NCBI RefSeq assembly: GCF_001650715.1
Contig: NZ_LWQT01000044.1
Span: forward strand, 248,001-312,000
Direction: 5' to 3'
Length of the DNA: 64,000 nt
Source of the DNA: Paramagnetospirillum marisnigri
Lineage (GTDB): Bacteria > Pseudomonadota > Alphaproteobacteria > Rhodospirillales > Magnetospirillaceae
Both the position numbers and the translations under genes were made by a program. The number at the start of each line of letters is the position of its first letter. The stretch's first letter is position 1. Of the stretch, positions 33,688 through 41,998 are shown piece by piece. A model generated the notes under the pieces. The model was not told the origin of the DNA. It did not search any database and saw nothing but the letters and a program-made list of their open reading frames with translations.

Positions 33688-33792
33688 CGTCATTCCCGCG
33701 AAAGCGGGAATCCATGTGTCAGCCGACATTGCCCAAATGGGTCCCTATCACGCCACGGGCCGACATGGTCCCCCGCTTGCGCGGGGGTGACG
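33688..33792. repeat. ~105-bp dispersed element with CGTCA/TGACG ends and two hairpins
   Basis: Begins CGTCATTCCCGC (33688) and ends GCGGGGGTGACG (33792). Inside are perfect hairpins ATTCCCGC-GAAA-GCGGGAAT (33692-33711) and CCCCCGC-TTGC-GCGGGGG (33770-33787). Size and end pattern match the flhA-flhF element at 2949-3051. It separates polA from the zinc-finger gene and supplies the false upstream start codons of polA. Confidence 0.75.
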
Positions 33793-33807
33793 AGAACCTG
33801 GGAAGGC

Positions 33808-34011
33808 TCAGTGATGCCCGATCTTGGCGCCCTCGGCCAGCTTGTAGGTGCGCGAGCAATAGGGGCAGACGATCTCGCCCGTGGCGGTAAGGTCGAGATA
33901 GACGCGGGGATGGCCCAGGCCCTCGGCGGCGTTGCCGTCACAGGCCACCTTGGCGGTGTCGACGGTGATGGTCTCGAAGGCGGGGGAGGAAACGGCGGCT
34001 TGCGCGGACAT
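33808..34011 (-). CDS. Small zinc-finger protein (NDUFS6/zf-CHCC type)
   Basis: 67 aa from the ATG at 34009-34011; an ATG at 34068 would add 19 residues but overlap the ABC gene start. The core is VACDGNAAEGLGHPRVYLDL followed by ETGEIVCPYCSRTYKL-like sequence, giving the Cys-His-Cys-Cys zinc site (C, H, CPYC). In mitochondria this domain is the NDUFS6 subunit of complex I. Alphaproteobacteria carry a short free-standing form whose role in respiration is inferred. No other nuo gene nearby. Confidence 0.85.
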   Translation of the reverse strand: MSAQAAVSSPAFETITVDTAKVACDGNAAEGLGHPRVYLDLTATGEIVCPYCSRTYKLAEGAKIGHH

Positions 34012-34066
34012 GTCGATGGGTGCTCCGTTGACCGGTGTATGGGCCGGATGATACCCATTGGCGGCC

Positions 34067-35038
34067 ATGGTTCAATCACTCTCTCGCCTCAGCCCCTCGC
34101 CGCTGCCCGATCTCGCCCTCCAGGTCGACGATCTGGTCAAGGTCTATTCGGGGCGCGGCGCGCCGAAACGGGCGCTGGACGGGGTGTCGCTCTCGGTGCC
34201 GCGCGGCTCGTTCTTCGGGTTGCTCGGACCCAATGGCGCGGGCAAGAGCACGCTGATCAACATCCTGGCCGGGCTGGTGGTCAAGACCTCGGGCCGCGCC
34301 GTGGTCTGGGACCGCGATATCGACCGGGACCCGCGCGGCGCCAAGGCCGCCATCGGGGTGGTGCCGCAGGAACTGAACCTGGACCCCTTCTTCACGCCGC
34401 GGGAACTGCTCGACGTCCAGTCCGGCATGTATGGCGTGCCCCGCTCCGAGCGCCGGGTCATGGAAATCCTTGAGGCGGTGGGGCTGGCCGACAAGGCCGA
34501 CGCCTATGCCCGCACCCTGTCGGGCGGCATGCGCCGCCGATTGCTGGTGGCCAAGGCCATGGTGCATTCGCCGCCCATCCTGGTGCTGGACGAGCCCACC
34601 GCCGGGGTGGATATCGAGCTGCGCCGCCAGTTGTGGGAAACCGTTCGCGAATTGAACGCCCGGGGCGTCACCATCTTGCTGACCACCCATTACCTGGAAG
34701 AGGCGGAACAGCTTTGCGACCGCATCGCCATCATCAATCACGGCAAACTGGTGGCCTGCGACAGCACTTCGAATCTGCTGAAGCGCATCGATGGCAAAGT
34801 GCTGACCGTGACGGTGGACCGCGACCTGACCGAGTGTCCGGCGGCGCTGGCGCCGTTCTCGCCGGAATTGCGCCCGGGCGGCCAGGTGGTGATCCGCTAC
34901 CGTCCCTCCGCCACGCCCATGGCGCGGATTCTGGCGGCGTTTTCCGAGGCCGGGCTGGTGATCGCCGACCTGTCCACCGAGGAAACCGACCTGGAGGACA
35001 TCTTCCTGCAACTGACCTCGTCGAGGATCGACTCCTGA
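34067..35038 (+). CDS. ABC-2 type transporter ATP-binding protein
   Basis: 323 aa from the ATG at 34067; a TTG three codons earlier is possible. A single nucleotide-binding domain has Walker A (GPNGAGKST), Q-loop, signature LSGGM and Walker B (ILVLDEPTAGVD), followed by THYLEEAEQLCDR and a C-terminal ~90-residue regulatory tail ending TEETDLEDIFLQLTSS. This layout matches exporters of the NodI/CcmA-like DrrA branch, which pair with an ABC-2 permease. No permease gene follows, so the partner is elsewhere. Substrate unknown. Confidence 0.9.
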   Translation: MVQSLSRLSPSPLPDLALQVDDLVKVYSGRGAPKRALDGVSLSVPRGSFFGLLGPNGAGKSTLINILAGLVVKTSGRAVVWDRDIDRDPRGAKAAIGVVPQELNLDPFFTPRELLDVQSGMYGVPRSERRVMEILEAVGLADKADAYARTLSGGMRRRLLVAKAMVHSPPILVLDEPTAGVDIELRRQLWETVRELNARGVTILLTTHYLEEAEQLCDRIAIINHGKLVACDSTSNLLKRIDGKVLTVTVDRDLTECPAALAPFSPELRPGGQVVIRYRPSATPMARILAAFSEAGLVIADLSTEETDLEDIFLQLTSSRIDS

Positions 35039-35106
35039 CGCATTGCATGCGTGAGACCTGGGCATTACTCTGTCTGCCGTAAGTCACAGCACGGTGGGCG
35101 GCAAAC

Positions 35107-35532
35107 ATGGGCAGCGTCTGGTACGGAGCCATGAAGATCGGCATCGACATCGTCGATGACGATCACAAACAGCTCTTTGCCCTGGTTCACGAATTCAACG
35201 CCGCCGCCGACGCCCAGGGCGGCGAGGTCAGCGGTGCCCAGATGGCCGAGATCCTGACCCGTCTGCAAAATTACGTGGCTGACCATTTCCAGCGCGAGGA
35301 GCAGATGCAGCTGGAAGCCAAGTATGACGGCTATGAGGAAAACAAGCGTCAGCACGAGGAGCTGACCCGCACCCTGTCGGCCTTCATCGCCAAGCACAAG
35401 GGCGGCGGCGCCGGGGCCGAGGCCAGGACCGCCACCCGCGAGATGCGGGAATTCCTGGGGGTTTGGCTGAGCCAGCACATTCTCAAGACCGACCTCAAGA
35501 TGCGCGGGCGCATCCTGCCGTGGGCGGGTTGA
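35107..35532 (+). CDS. Bacteriohemerythrin
   Basis: 141 aa, a single-domain hemerythrin. The di-iron ligands are visible in order: IVDDDHKQLFALVHEF (His, and the second-shell Asp), DHFQREEQM (His, Glu), KRQHEEL (His) and LSQHILKTD (His, Asp). Such proteins bind O2 reversibly and serve oxygen storage or delivery to oxidases, fitting a microaerophile. It is followed, with a 13-bp overlap, by the hydrolase gene. The preceding 68-bp gap shows no clear promoter. Confidence 0.93.
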   Translation: MGSVWYGAMKIGIDIVDDDHKQLFALVHEFNAAADAQGGEVSGAQMAEILTRLQNYVADHFQREEQMQLEAKYDGYEENKRQHEELTRTLSAFIAKHKGGGAGAEARTATREMREFLGVWLSQHILKTDLKMRGRILPWAG

Positions 35533-36509
35533 GGCTGGCGCTGCTTGCGGCCACCTTCGTCTTGTCGCTGTCCGGCTGCGTCGAGCGGCTGGCTCCCCGG
35601 GGGCCCGAGGTGACCGAACCCGTCCTGCTCGGCCAGGCCTGGCGGGCTGCCGATGGCGCCGAACTCCCCCTGCGTGCCTGGCTGCCGGATGCCGAGCCCC
35701 GTGCCGTGGTGCTGGCGCTGCACGGCATGAACGACTATTCCAATGCCTTCGAGGAACCCGGCAAGGCCCTGGCCGCCCGGGGGCTTGCCGTCTATGCCTA
35801 TGACCAGCGCGGCTTCGGCCGGGGGCCCCATCCCGGCCAGTGGTCGGGGGCCGAGACCATGGCCGCCGATCTCAACGCCTGCGCCGACCTGCTGGCCGCC
35901 CGCCATCCCGGCCGCAGGCTGTTCGTGCTGGGCGAAAGCATGGGCGGCGCCGTGGCGCTGGTGGCGGTGGCCAATCAGCCGTCGCCCGCCATCGCCGGAC
36001 TGATCCTGTCGGCGCCCGCCGTGTGGGGTCGCTCCACCATGGGGCCGCTGCAGCGGGGGCTGCTGTGGCTGGCCAATGCCGTGGTTCCCGGATTGACCCT
36101 GACCGGGCGCGGGCTGGGAATCCAGGCATCCGACAATATCGAGATGTTGCGCGCCCTGGGACGCGATCCGCTGGTGATCAAGGAAACCCGGGTCGATGCC
36201 ATTCACGGGCTGGTGGATCTGATGGATCAGGCCCAGCAGGCGGCGGAACGGGTGGGGTTGCCGCTGTTGGTGCTGTATGGCGACAAGGATCAGGTGATCC
36301 CACCCGCGCCCACCTGGGCGGCCATCCGCCGCCTGCCCGAGCTGGGGCGTTCGCAGCGGGTGGCGCTTTATGCCGATGGCTGGCACATGCTGCTGCGCGA
36401 CCTTCAGGCGGCGGTGGTCCTGGGCGATATCGCCGCCTGGGTCGATAATCCGGGACAGTCCTTGCCGTCCGGGGCGGATTCCCTGGCCCAGGGAAAGCTT
36501 GGCCAATGA
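35520..36509 (+). CDS. Lipoprotein alpha/beta hydrolase (monoacylglycerol lipase-like)
   Basis: 329 aa from a GTG at 35520, chosen because it opens directly into a lipoprotein signal (RLALLAATFVLSLSGC, lipobox LSGC). A serine alpha/beta hydrolase domain follows: oxyanion HG (LALHGMNDYSNAF), nucleophile GESMGG, Asp in YGDKDQVIPP and His in YADGWHMLLRDL. The family includes lysophospholipases and monoacylglycerol lipases; the real substrate is unknown. It should be anchored to a membrane. Overlap with the hemerythrin gene suggests cotranscription. Confidence 0.85.
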   Translation: MGGLRLALLAATFVLSLSGCVERLAPRGPEVTEPVLLGQAWRAADGAELPLRAWLPDAEPRAVVLALHGMNDYSNAFEEPGKALAARGLAVYAYDQRGFGRGPHPGQWSGAETMAADLNACADLLAARHPGRRLFVLGESMGGAVALVAVANQPSPAIAGLILSAPAVWGRSTMGPLQRGLLWLANAVVPGLTLTGRGLGIQASDNIEMLRALGRDPLVIKETRVDAIHGLVDLMDQAQQAAERVGLPLLVLYGDKDQVIPPAPTWAAIRRLPELGRSQRVALYADGWHMLLRDLQAAVVLGDIAAWVDNPGQSLPSGADSLAQGKLGQ

Positions 36510-36564
36510 CGCGGACCTCCGCCCGTGTCATACTCTTCGCAGGTGCAACCAAGGCGGTGGCCTC

Positions 36565-37179
36565 ATGCGGTTCCTGATTACGGCCCTGACATTGGCGGGT
36601 GCGGCCCTGGCCCTGGCGACGGAGGCCCGTGCCGACAGCCGAGCCGTGACCACGTTGGGGACCGGATTGCCGCAGCCGGGCGCTAGCTTCGAGGATGTGC
36701 GCGGGATGACGCTGGCCGATGGCCAGCGGCTGATCTGTGATTCCGATCCCGACAAGCCCCGGCTGGAGCAACCGAAATTCATGGACCCGCCCTCGGCGCG
36801 CGGTCCGGTCCGCATCCGGCGCTGCGCCGTGTTCGCTCCGGGCGAGGGCGAGCGCTGGCGGCTGGGTCACATCCCCAGTCTGGCGGGACCGTCCCGGCTA
36901 TGGCTGGTCTTCGTGGAACAGGGGATCGGCGGGCGCTTCCGCCTGGCCCAGCTCAGCCTGTGGGCCAAGCGCGAAAGCTGGGACAAGGTGGCCCGCAGCC
37001 TGGGTGACAGCCTGGGCGCGGGCATGGCGACCGACCGGTTGCTGAGCTGGCAGGACGACCAGTTCGAGACCACCATGTTCATGGACGAGAAATACCCCGA
37101 CGAATTCGCCGTCTCGGTGGGCGACATCCGGCTGCGCCGCCTGATGCGTTCTCCCGGCACCATCCAACGGACAGAGTAA
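36565..37179 (+). CDS. Exported hypothetical protein, first of a related pair
   Basis: 204 aa with a Sec signal peptide (MRFLITALTLAGAALALATE, cut after ARA). Not recognised. It shares a pattern with the next gene: GQRLICDSDPDKP here against NAKLICGKDQDKP there, then RRCAVFAPGEGERWRLGHI against DRCAIFLEEGKNKWVVRPV, and a WDKVARSLGDSLG/FDKTAAFLTERWG segment. The two conserved cysteines may form a disulfide in the periplasm. The gap to the next gene is 8 bp. Confidence 0.75.
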   Translation: MRFLITALTLAGAALALATEARADSRAVTTLGTGLPQPGASFEDVRGMTLADGQRLICDSDPDKPRLEQPKFMDPPSARGPVRIRRCAVFAPGEGERWRLGHIPSLAGPSRLWLVFVEQGIGGRFRLAQLSLWAKRESWDKVARSLGDSLGAGMATDRLLSWQDDQFETTMFMDEKYPDEFAVSVGDIRLRRLMRSPGTIQRTE

Positions 37180-37187
37180 GCCCACCC

Positions 37188-37784
37188 ATGCGTCTTCTCA
37201 TTGTGATGGCCGCCTTGCTGTTGCTGGCGGCGGCCGAACCGGCCCTGGCCCAATCCACCCGGCCGCTGGAAATCGCCCAGGCGCAGCTCGGCATGCGCCT
37301 CAACCAGTTGCGCTTCGCGTCGCTGCCCGCCAATGCCAAGCTGATCTGCGGCAAGGATCAGGACAAGCCGCCGGGCGCCGAGCACACCCATCTGATTCTT
37401 CCCGGCGCCATGCAGGCCGCCGGGGTCGATCGTTGCGCCATCTTCCTGGAAGAGGGCAAGAACAAATGGGTGGTGCGTCCGGTCAACCTGGCCGGAGTGC
37501 AGACCGAATTCTGGTTCATGACCATCGAGGACGAGGCCGGAATCCAGCGCATCTTCCAGATCGTCGCCCGTCAGCCCAAGGACAATTTCGACAAGACGGC
37601 GGCCTTCCTGACCGAGCGCTGGGGGGCGCCCGCGCAGAAGGTTTCCTATTTCATCCGCTGGCTCAACGGCACCAATGAGGGCCAGATGAAGGAAGACGAC
37701 GAGGGCGTCATGATCTTCCTGTTCGACACCAAGCTGTTCGCCCTGATGGAATCGCGCATGCCCAAGGGCAAGCCGAAGAAATAG
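37188..37784 (+). CDS. Exported hypothetical protein, second of a related pair
   Basis: 198 aa with a Sec signal (MRLLIVMAALLLLAAAEPAL, cut after ALA). It is related to the gene directly upstream across most of its length (LICGKDQDKPPG, RCAIFLEEGKNKWVVRP, FFMTIEDEAGI-like beta segment, AFLTERWGAP). The pair probably arose by tandem duplication and diverged strongly. Function unknown; periplasmic location inferred. Ends with a basic tail MPKGKPKK. Confidence 0.75.
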   Translation: MRLLIVMAALLLLAAAEPALAQSTRPLEIAQAQLGMRLNQLRFASLPANAKLICGKDQDKPPGAEHTHLILPGAMQAAGVDRCAIFLEEGKNKWVVRPVNLAGVQTEFWFMTIEDEAGIQRIFQIVARQPKDNFDKTAAFLTERWGAPAQKVSYFIRWLNGTNEGQMKEDDEGVMIFLFDTKLFALMESRMPKGKPKK

Positions 37785-37816
37785 GCCGAACCCCGCCTCT
37801 CTCCCAAGGATTTGCG

Positions 37817-38821
37817 ATGTATAGTGATGATGATCTCGATGCCGCGGTCAAGGCCGGGGTGATGCCCGCCGCCACCGCCACGGCCTTTCGCGATTTCATG
37901 TCCCAAAGGCATGTCCCGGCGACGGTGGACGAGGAAAATCTGCGCCTCATCACCAGCTTCAACGACCTGTTCGTGACCATCGCCGCCGTATTGCTGCTGG
38001 TCGCCCTGGGCTGGCTGCTGAACAAGTCCCATCCGGCCCTGGGGGGCGGCGCCGTTGCCGCGTTCAGTTGGGGCTTCGCCGAGTATTTCACCCGCAAGCG
38101 CCGCATGGCCCTGCCCAGCATCGCCCTGCTGCTGGCCTTTGTCCTGGGGGTGTTCGCCGCCGCCCTGTCGCTGGTGGGTCTCGACAGTTTCGAGAAGGGG
38201 GGCACGGCCGTGGCCGGATGCGCCGCCCTGTCCGCCCTGGCCGCCTGGGGGCATTGGCTCCGCTTCCGGGTTCCCATCACCGTTGCCGCCGGGGCTTGCG
38301 CCGCCGCCGGAGCGCTGTTGGCCCTGGGGGTGGGATTGGTTCCTGCCCTGAGCGACCATGTCCAGATTCTATTGTTCCTGGCGGGGCTGGGGTTGTTCTC
38401 GCTGGCCATGCACTGGGACATGCGCGACCGCGAGCGCCGCACCCGGCGTTCCGACGTGGCCTTCTGGCTGCATCTGGCGGCGGCGCCCATGATCGTGCAT
38501 CCCGCCTATTCCGCCCTGGGCGGCTCGGATACCGGCACGCGGGCGGCGCTGGCGGCGGTGGCCATCTATGTGGTCCTGGCGGCCGTCGCCCTGGTGGTGG
38601 ACCGCCGCGCCCTGCTGGTCTCGGCCCTGGCCTATGTGCTTTACGCCGCCGCCGAACTGTTCAAGGCCGCCGGTTCGGTGGAGTCCAGCCTGGCCTTGAC
38701 CGCCCTGGTGATCGGTTCCGCCCTGCTGATGCTGTCGGCTTTCTGGCATCATGCCCGCCGTCTGGCGCTGACGCCACTGCCCCAGGCCTGGAAGGACCGT
38801 CTGCCGCAAACCGTTCCGTGA
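37817..38821 (+). CDS. Polytopic membrane protein of unknown function
   Basis: 334 aa. After ~55 hydrophilic residues there are about eight to nine hydrophobic helices (for example LFVTIAAVLLLVALGWLL, ALPSIALLLAFVLGVFAAAL, ILLFLAGLGLFSLAMHW, LALTALVIGSALLMLSAFW). The layout resembles DUF2157-like membrane proteins but no diagnostic motif is seen. It lies between the exported pair and gpmI with ordinary spacing. No transport motif recognised. Confidence 0.72.
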   Translation: MYSDDDLDAAVKAGVMPAATATAFRDFMSQRHVPATVDEENLRLITSFNDLFVTIAAVLLLVALGWLLNKSHPALGGGAVAAFSWGFAEYFTRKRRMALPSIALLLAFVLGVFAAALSLVGLDSFEKGGTAVAGCAALSALAAWGHWLRFRVPITVAAGACAAAGALLALGVGLVPALSDHVQILLFLAGLGLFSLAMHWDMRDRERRTRRSDVAFWLHLAAAPMIVHPAYSALGGSDTGTRAALAAVAIYVVLAAVALVVDRRALLVSALAYVLYAAAELFKAAGSVESSLALTALVIGSALLMLSAFWHHARRLALTPLPQAWKDRLPQTVP

Positions 38822-38889
38822 CCTGAAACGCGGGTTCCGGTATAGTTTAGCCCCACCATTCTTCCGCTCCAGCCCTGGGTTGCGCCGCC

Positions 38890-40467
38890 ATGTCGTCCCC
38901 GTCCCATCCCAATTCCCGTCCCCGTCCCGTGGTCCTGTGCATCCTCGATGGCTGGGGCTGGCGGGAAGATACCACCGACAACGCCATCGCCCTGGCCGAC
39001 ACTCCCAACTGGGACCGCTTCCTGGCCGACTATCCCCATGCGCTGCTGGCCAGTTCCGGCCTTCAGGTCGGGCTGCCCGACGGCCAGATGGGCAATTCCG
39101 AGGTAGGGCACATGAATCTGGGGGCCGGCCGGGTGGTGATGCAGGACCTGCCCCGCATCGACACCGCCGTGGCCGATGGCTCGCTGGCGGCCAATCCGGG
39201 GCTGCTGGACCTGATTGCCAAGGTCAAGGCGCGGGGCGGCACCTGCCACCTGATGGGGCTGCTGAGCCCCGGCGGCGTCCATTCCCACCAGGATCATCTG
39301 GCGGCGCTGGCGCGCACCATCGCCGATGCGGGCGTGCGCGTCGCCGTGCATGCCTTCCTGGATGGCCGCGACGTGCCGCCCAGTTCGGCCAAGGAGTTCC
39401 TGGCCCGGTTCGAGGCCGATATCAAGGGCCATGACGCCTTCGTCGCCACGGTCTCGGGCCGCTATTACGCCATGGACCGCGACAAGCGCTGGGACCGGGT
39501 GGTGCTGGCCCATGACGCCCTGGTGGAAGCCAAGGGCGAGCGGGCGGCCTCCGCCCTGGCGGCGGTGGAGCAATCCTATGCGGCGGGCAAGACCGACGAA
39601 TTCGTGCTGCCCACCGTCATCGACGGCTATGGCGGCATGAAGGATGGCGACGGATTGTTGATGGGCAATTTCCGCGCCGACCGGGCGCGCGAGATCCTGG
39701 CCTGTCTGGTGGACCCCGGCTTCGACGGCTTCAAGCCCGCCCGCCGGGTGGATTTCGCCGTCCGCCTGGGCCTCACCGAGTATTCCAAGGACCTCAACGC
39801 CTTCCTCGGCGCCCTGTTCCCGGCGGAATCGCTGTCGAATATCCTGGGCGAGGTGCTGAGCCGCGCCGACCTCAAGCAGTTGCGCATCGCCGAGACCGAG
39901 AAATACGCCCATGTCACCTTCTTCTTCAACGGCGGCCGCGAGATGGTGTTTCCCGGCGAGGAACGCATCCTGGTGCCCAGCCCCAAGGTGGCGACCTACG
40001 ACCTCCAGCCCGAGATGAGCGCGGTGGAGGTCACCGACAAGCTGGTGGCGGCCATCGCTTCCGGCGCCTTCGACGTGGTGGTGGCCAATTACGCCAATGG
40101 CGACATGGTCGGCCATACCGGCTTCCTGAAGGCCGCCATCACCGCCGCCCAGACGGTGGATGCCTGCCTGGGGCGGCTGGAAGCCGCCGTCAAGGCGGCG
40201 GGCGGCGTCATGCTGGTCACCGCCGATCATGGCAATGCCGAGCAGATGACCGACCCCGAAACCGGCCAGCCCCATACCGCCCACACCACCGGACCGGTTC
40301 CGGCGGTGCTGGTCTGTCCGCCCGCCGGAGTGTCCGGCCTGGGCAATGGGCGGCTGGCCGATGTGGCGCCCACCCTGCTGGCGCTGTTGGGACTGGACCA
40401 GCCCGCCGAGATGAGCGGCCATTCGCTGCTGGTTCCCGATGCCCAAGGGGCGCGGGCGGCGGAATAG
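38890..40467 (+). CDS. gpmI: 2,3-bisphosphoglycerate-independent phosphoglycerate mutase
   Basis: 525 aa, alkaline-phosphatase superfamily. It interconverts 3- and 2-phosphoglycerate in glycolysis using Mn. Metal and phospho-serine motifs are intact: VVLCILDGWGWRED, GNSEVGHMNLGAGRV (the Ser intermediate), DGRDVPPSSAKEFL, NYANGDMVGHTG and TADHGNAEQM. It precedes the envC-ctpA-yibQ-rppH chain, as in many alphaproteobacteria. Two hydrophilic residues before the ATG at 38890 give no better start. Confidence 0.97.
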   Translation: MSSPSHPNSRPRPVVLCILDGWGWREDTTDNAIALADTPNWDRFLADYPHALLASSGLQVGLPDGQMGNSEVGHMNLGAGRVVMQDLPRIDTAVADGSLAANPGLLDLIAKVKARGGTCHLMGLLSPGGVHSHQDHLAALARTIADAGVRVAVHAFLDGRDVPPSSAKEFLARFEADIKGHDAFVATVSGRYYAMDRDKRWDRVVLAHDALVEAKGERAASALAAVEQSYAAGKTDEFVLPTVIDGYGGMKDGDGLLMGNFRADRAREILACLVDPGFDGFKPARRVDFAVRLGLTEYSKDLNAFLGALFPAESLSNILGEVLSRADLKQLRIAETEKYAHVTFFFNGGREMVFPGEERILVPSPKVATYDLQPEMSAVEVTDKLVAAIASGAFDVVVANYANGDMVGHTGFLKAAITAAQTVDACLGRLEAAVKAAGGVMLVTADHGNAEQMTDPETGQPHTAHTTGPVPAVLVCPPAGVSGLGNGRLADVAPTLLALLGLDQPAEMSGHSLLVPDAQGARAAE

Positions 40468-40528
40468 GGGATCCTTAACCCATCTGTGCTCTTATGTGGT
40501 TCCTTCCGGCTGATCCACTGCATTTCCC

Positions 40529-41998
40529 ATGGTCAGGGTCCTGTGTCGCCTCGCGTTTGCCACCATCCTGGTCCTGGCCGGGTGTGGGGAGGCGTCGGCC
40601 AACTGGGACCGGCCGGTGGATGCCGGCCAGCGCCTGCACGAGCTGGAACAGCAGTTGGAACGCTCGCGGGCCGAGCATGACGAGATCAAGACCAAGGCCG
40701 CCGCCCTGGCCGACGAAACCGCCCGGCTGCGCTCCGACATGGTCAAGGCCGCCCGCGCCGCCCAGGAGAACGAGGAACTGCTCTCCGAGATGGAACTCCA
40801 ACTGGAGGACCTGCGCGCCCGCGAACTCAGCCGCTCCCAGGCCCTGGGGCGCCGCTCGCAGCAGATGGTCGGCGTGCTGACCGCCCTGCAGCGGCTGGCC
40901 TGGCGCCCCACCGAGGCGCTGATCGCCCAGCCGCAAAGCCCCGCCGACACCGTGCGCTCGGCCATCCTGCTGCGGGCCGCCGTGCCCCAGATCGAGCAGT
41001 CGGCGCGCGATCTCAAGGTGGAGATCGATCAGGTGACGCGGCTGCGCTCGGATATCGGCGAACAGCGAAAGCGCATCGCCTCGGCCGCCGGACGGCTGGA
41101 AGACGACCATCTCCGCCTCAAGGACATGTTCGAGCGCAAAAGCTCGGTCCAGCGCGAGACCGAGCAGGAAAGCCGCGCCGCCGAACTGCGCCTGCGCGAA
41201 CTGGCGGGGCAGGCCGAGGATTTGCGCGACCTGCTGTCACGGCTGGAACAGGAGCGCGAGCGCCGTCTGGCCGAGGCCGCCGCCAAGGCCGCCGCCGAGC
41301 GGGCGGCGCGCGAGGCCGAGGCCCAGGCGCGGCGTATCGCCCGCGAGGCCGAACTGGCGGCGGAAAAAGCGGCGCGCGAGGCGGAACTGGCCCAGGCCAA
41401 GGCCCAGCAGCAGGCGGCGGCGGCGGCGCGCGAGCGCGAACTGGCCCAGGCCAGGGCGGCCCACGAGGCCGAACTGAAGGCCCAGGCCGAGGCCAAGGAA
41501 AAGCAGATCGCGGCGCAGCAGGCCACCCAGGATGCCGACAAGGCCTCGCGCGAGGCCGCCGCCTCCCGGCCGGTGCGGGGCGACAAACCCTTCAGCCAGG
41601 CCCATGGCAAGCTGCCCTATCCGGCGCGCGGCAAGCTGGTGGGCAGCTACGGCCAGACCAATGATGTGGGCCATGTCTCCAAGGGCATCACCATCCAGAC
41701 CCGCAAGGGTGCGCAGGTCATCGCGCCCTTCGACGGGCAGGTGGTGTTCGCCGGGCCGTTCCGGGGCTATGGCCTGCTCTTGATCATCGAACACAGCGAA
41801 GGCTATCATACGCTCCTCGCGGGGATGGCCCAGGTCGACTGCCCGGTCGGCCAGAGACTCGCCGCGGGAGAGCCCGTCGGCGTGATGGGGCAGGACGACG
41901 ACGCCAAGCCCACCCTTTATGTCGAGCTGCGCCACGCTGGCCAGCCGGTCAACCCGTTGCCTTGGCTCACGGCACAAAAAAGTAAGGCTAGTGGATGA
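40529..41998 (+). CDS. EnvC-like murein hydrolase activator (degenerate M23/LytM domain)
   Basis: 489 aa. An N-terminal export signal (VLCRLAFATILVLAGCGEAS) is followed by a very long coiled coil (residues ~30-345, Ala/Glu/Arg-rich repeats such as AAREAEAQARRIAREAELAAE-like, read in short blocks) and a C-terminal LytM domain. The domain lacks the M23 zinc ligands: the HxGxD site reads HVSKGIT, and the HxH site reads TLYVELR. Loss of catalysis is the rule in EnvC, which activates amidases for septum splitting. It overlaps ctpA by 4 bp. Confidence 0.88.
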   Translation: MVRVLCRLAFATILVLAGCGEASANWDRPVDAGQRLHELEQQLERSRAEHDEIKTKAAALADETARLRSDMVKAARAAQENEELLSEMELQLEDLRARELSRSQALGRRSQQMVGVLTALQRLAWRPTEALIAQPQSPADTVRSAILLRAAVPQIEQSARDLKVEIDQVTRLRSDIGEQRKRIASAAGRLEDDHLRLKDMFERKSSVQRETEQESRAAELRLRELAGQAEDLRDLLSRLEQERERRLAEAAAKAAAERAAREAEAQARRIAREAELAAEKAAREAELAQAKAQQQAAAAARERELAQARAAHEAELKAQAEAKEKQIAAQQATQDADKASREAAASRPVRGDKPFSQAHGKLPYPARGKLVGSYGQTNDVGHVSKGITIQTRKGAQVIAPFDGQVVFAGPFRGYGLLLIIEHSEGYHTLLAGMAQVDCPVGQRLAAGEPVGVMGQDDDAKPTLYVELRHAGQPVNPLPWLTAQKSKASG

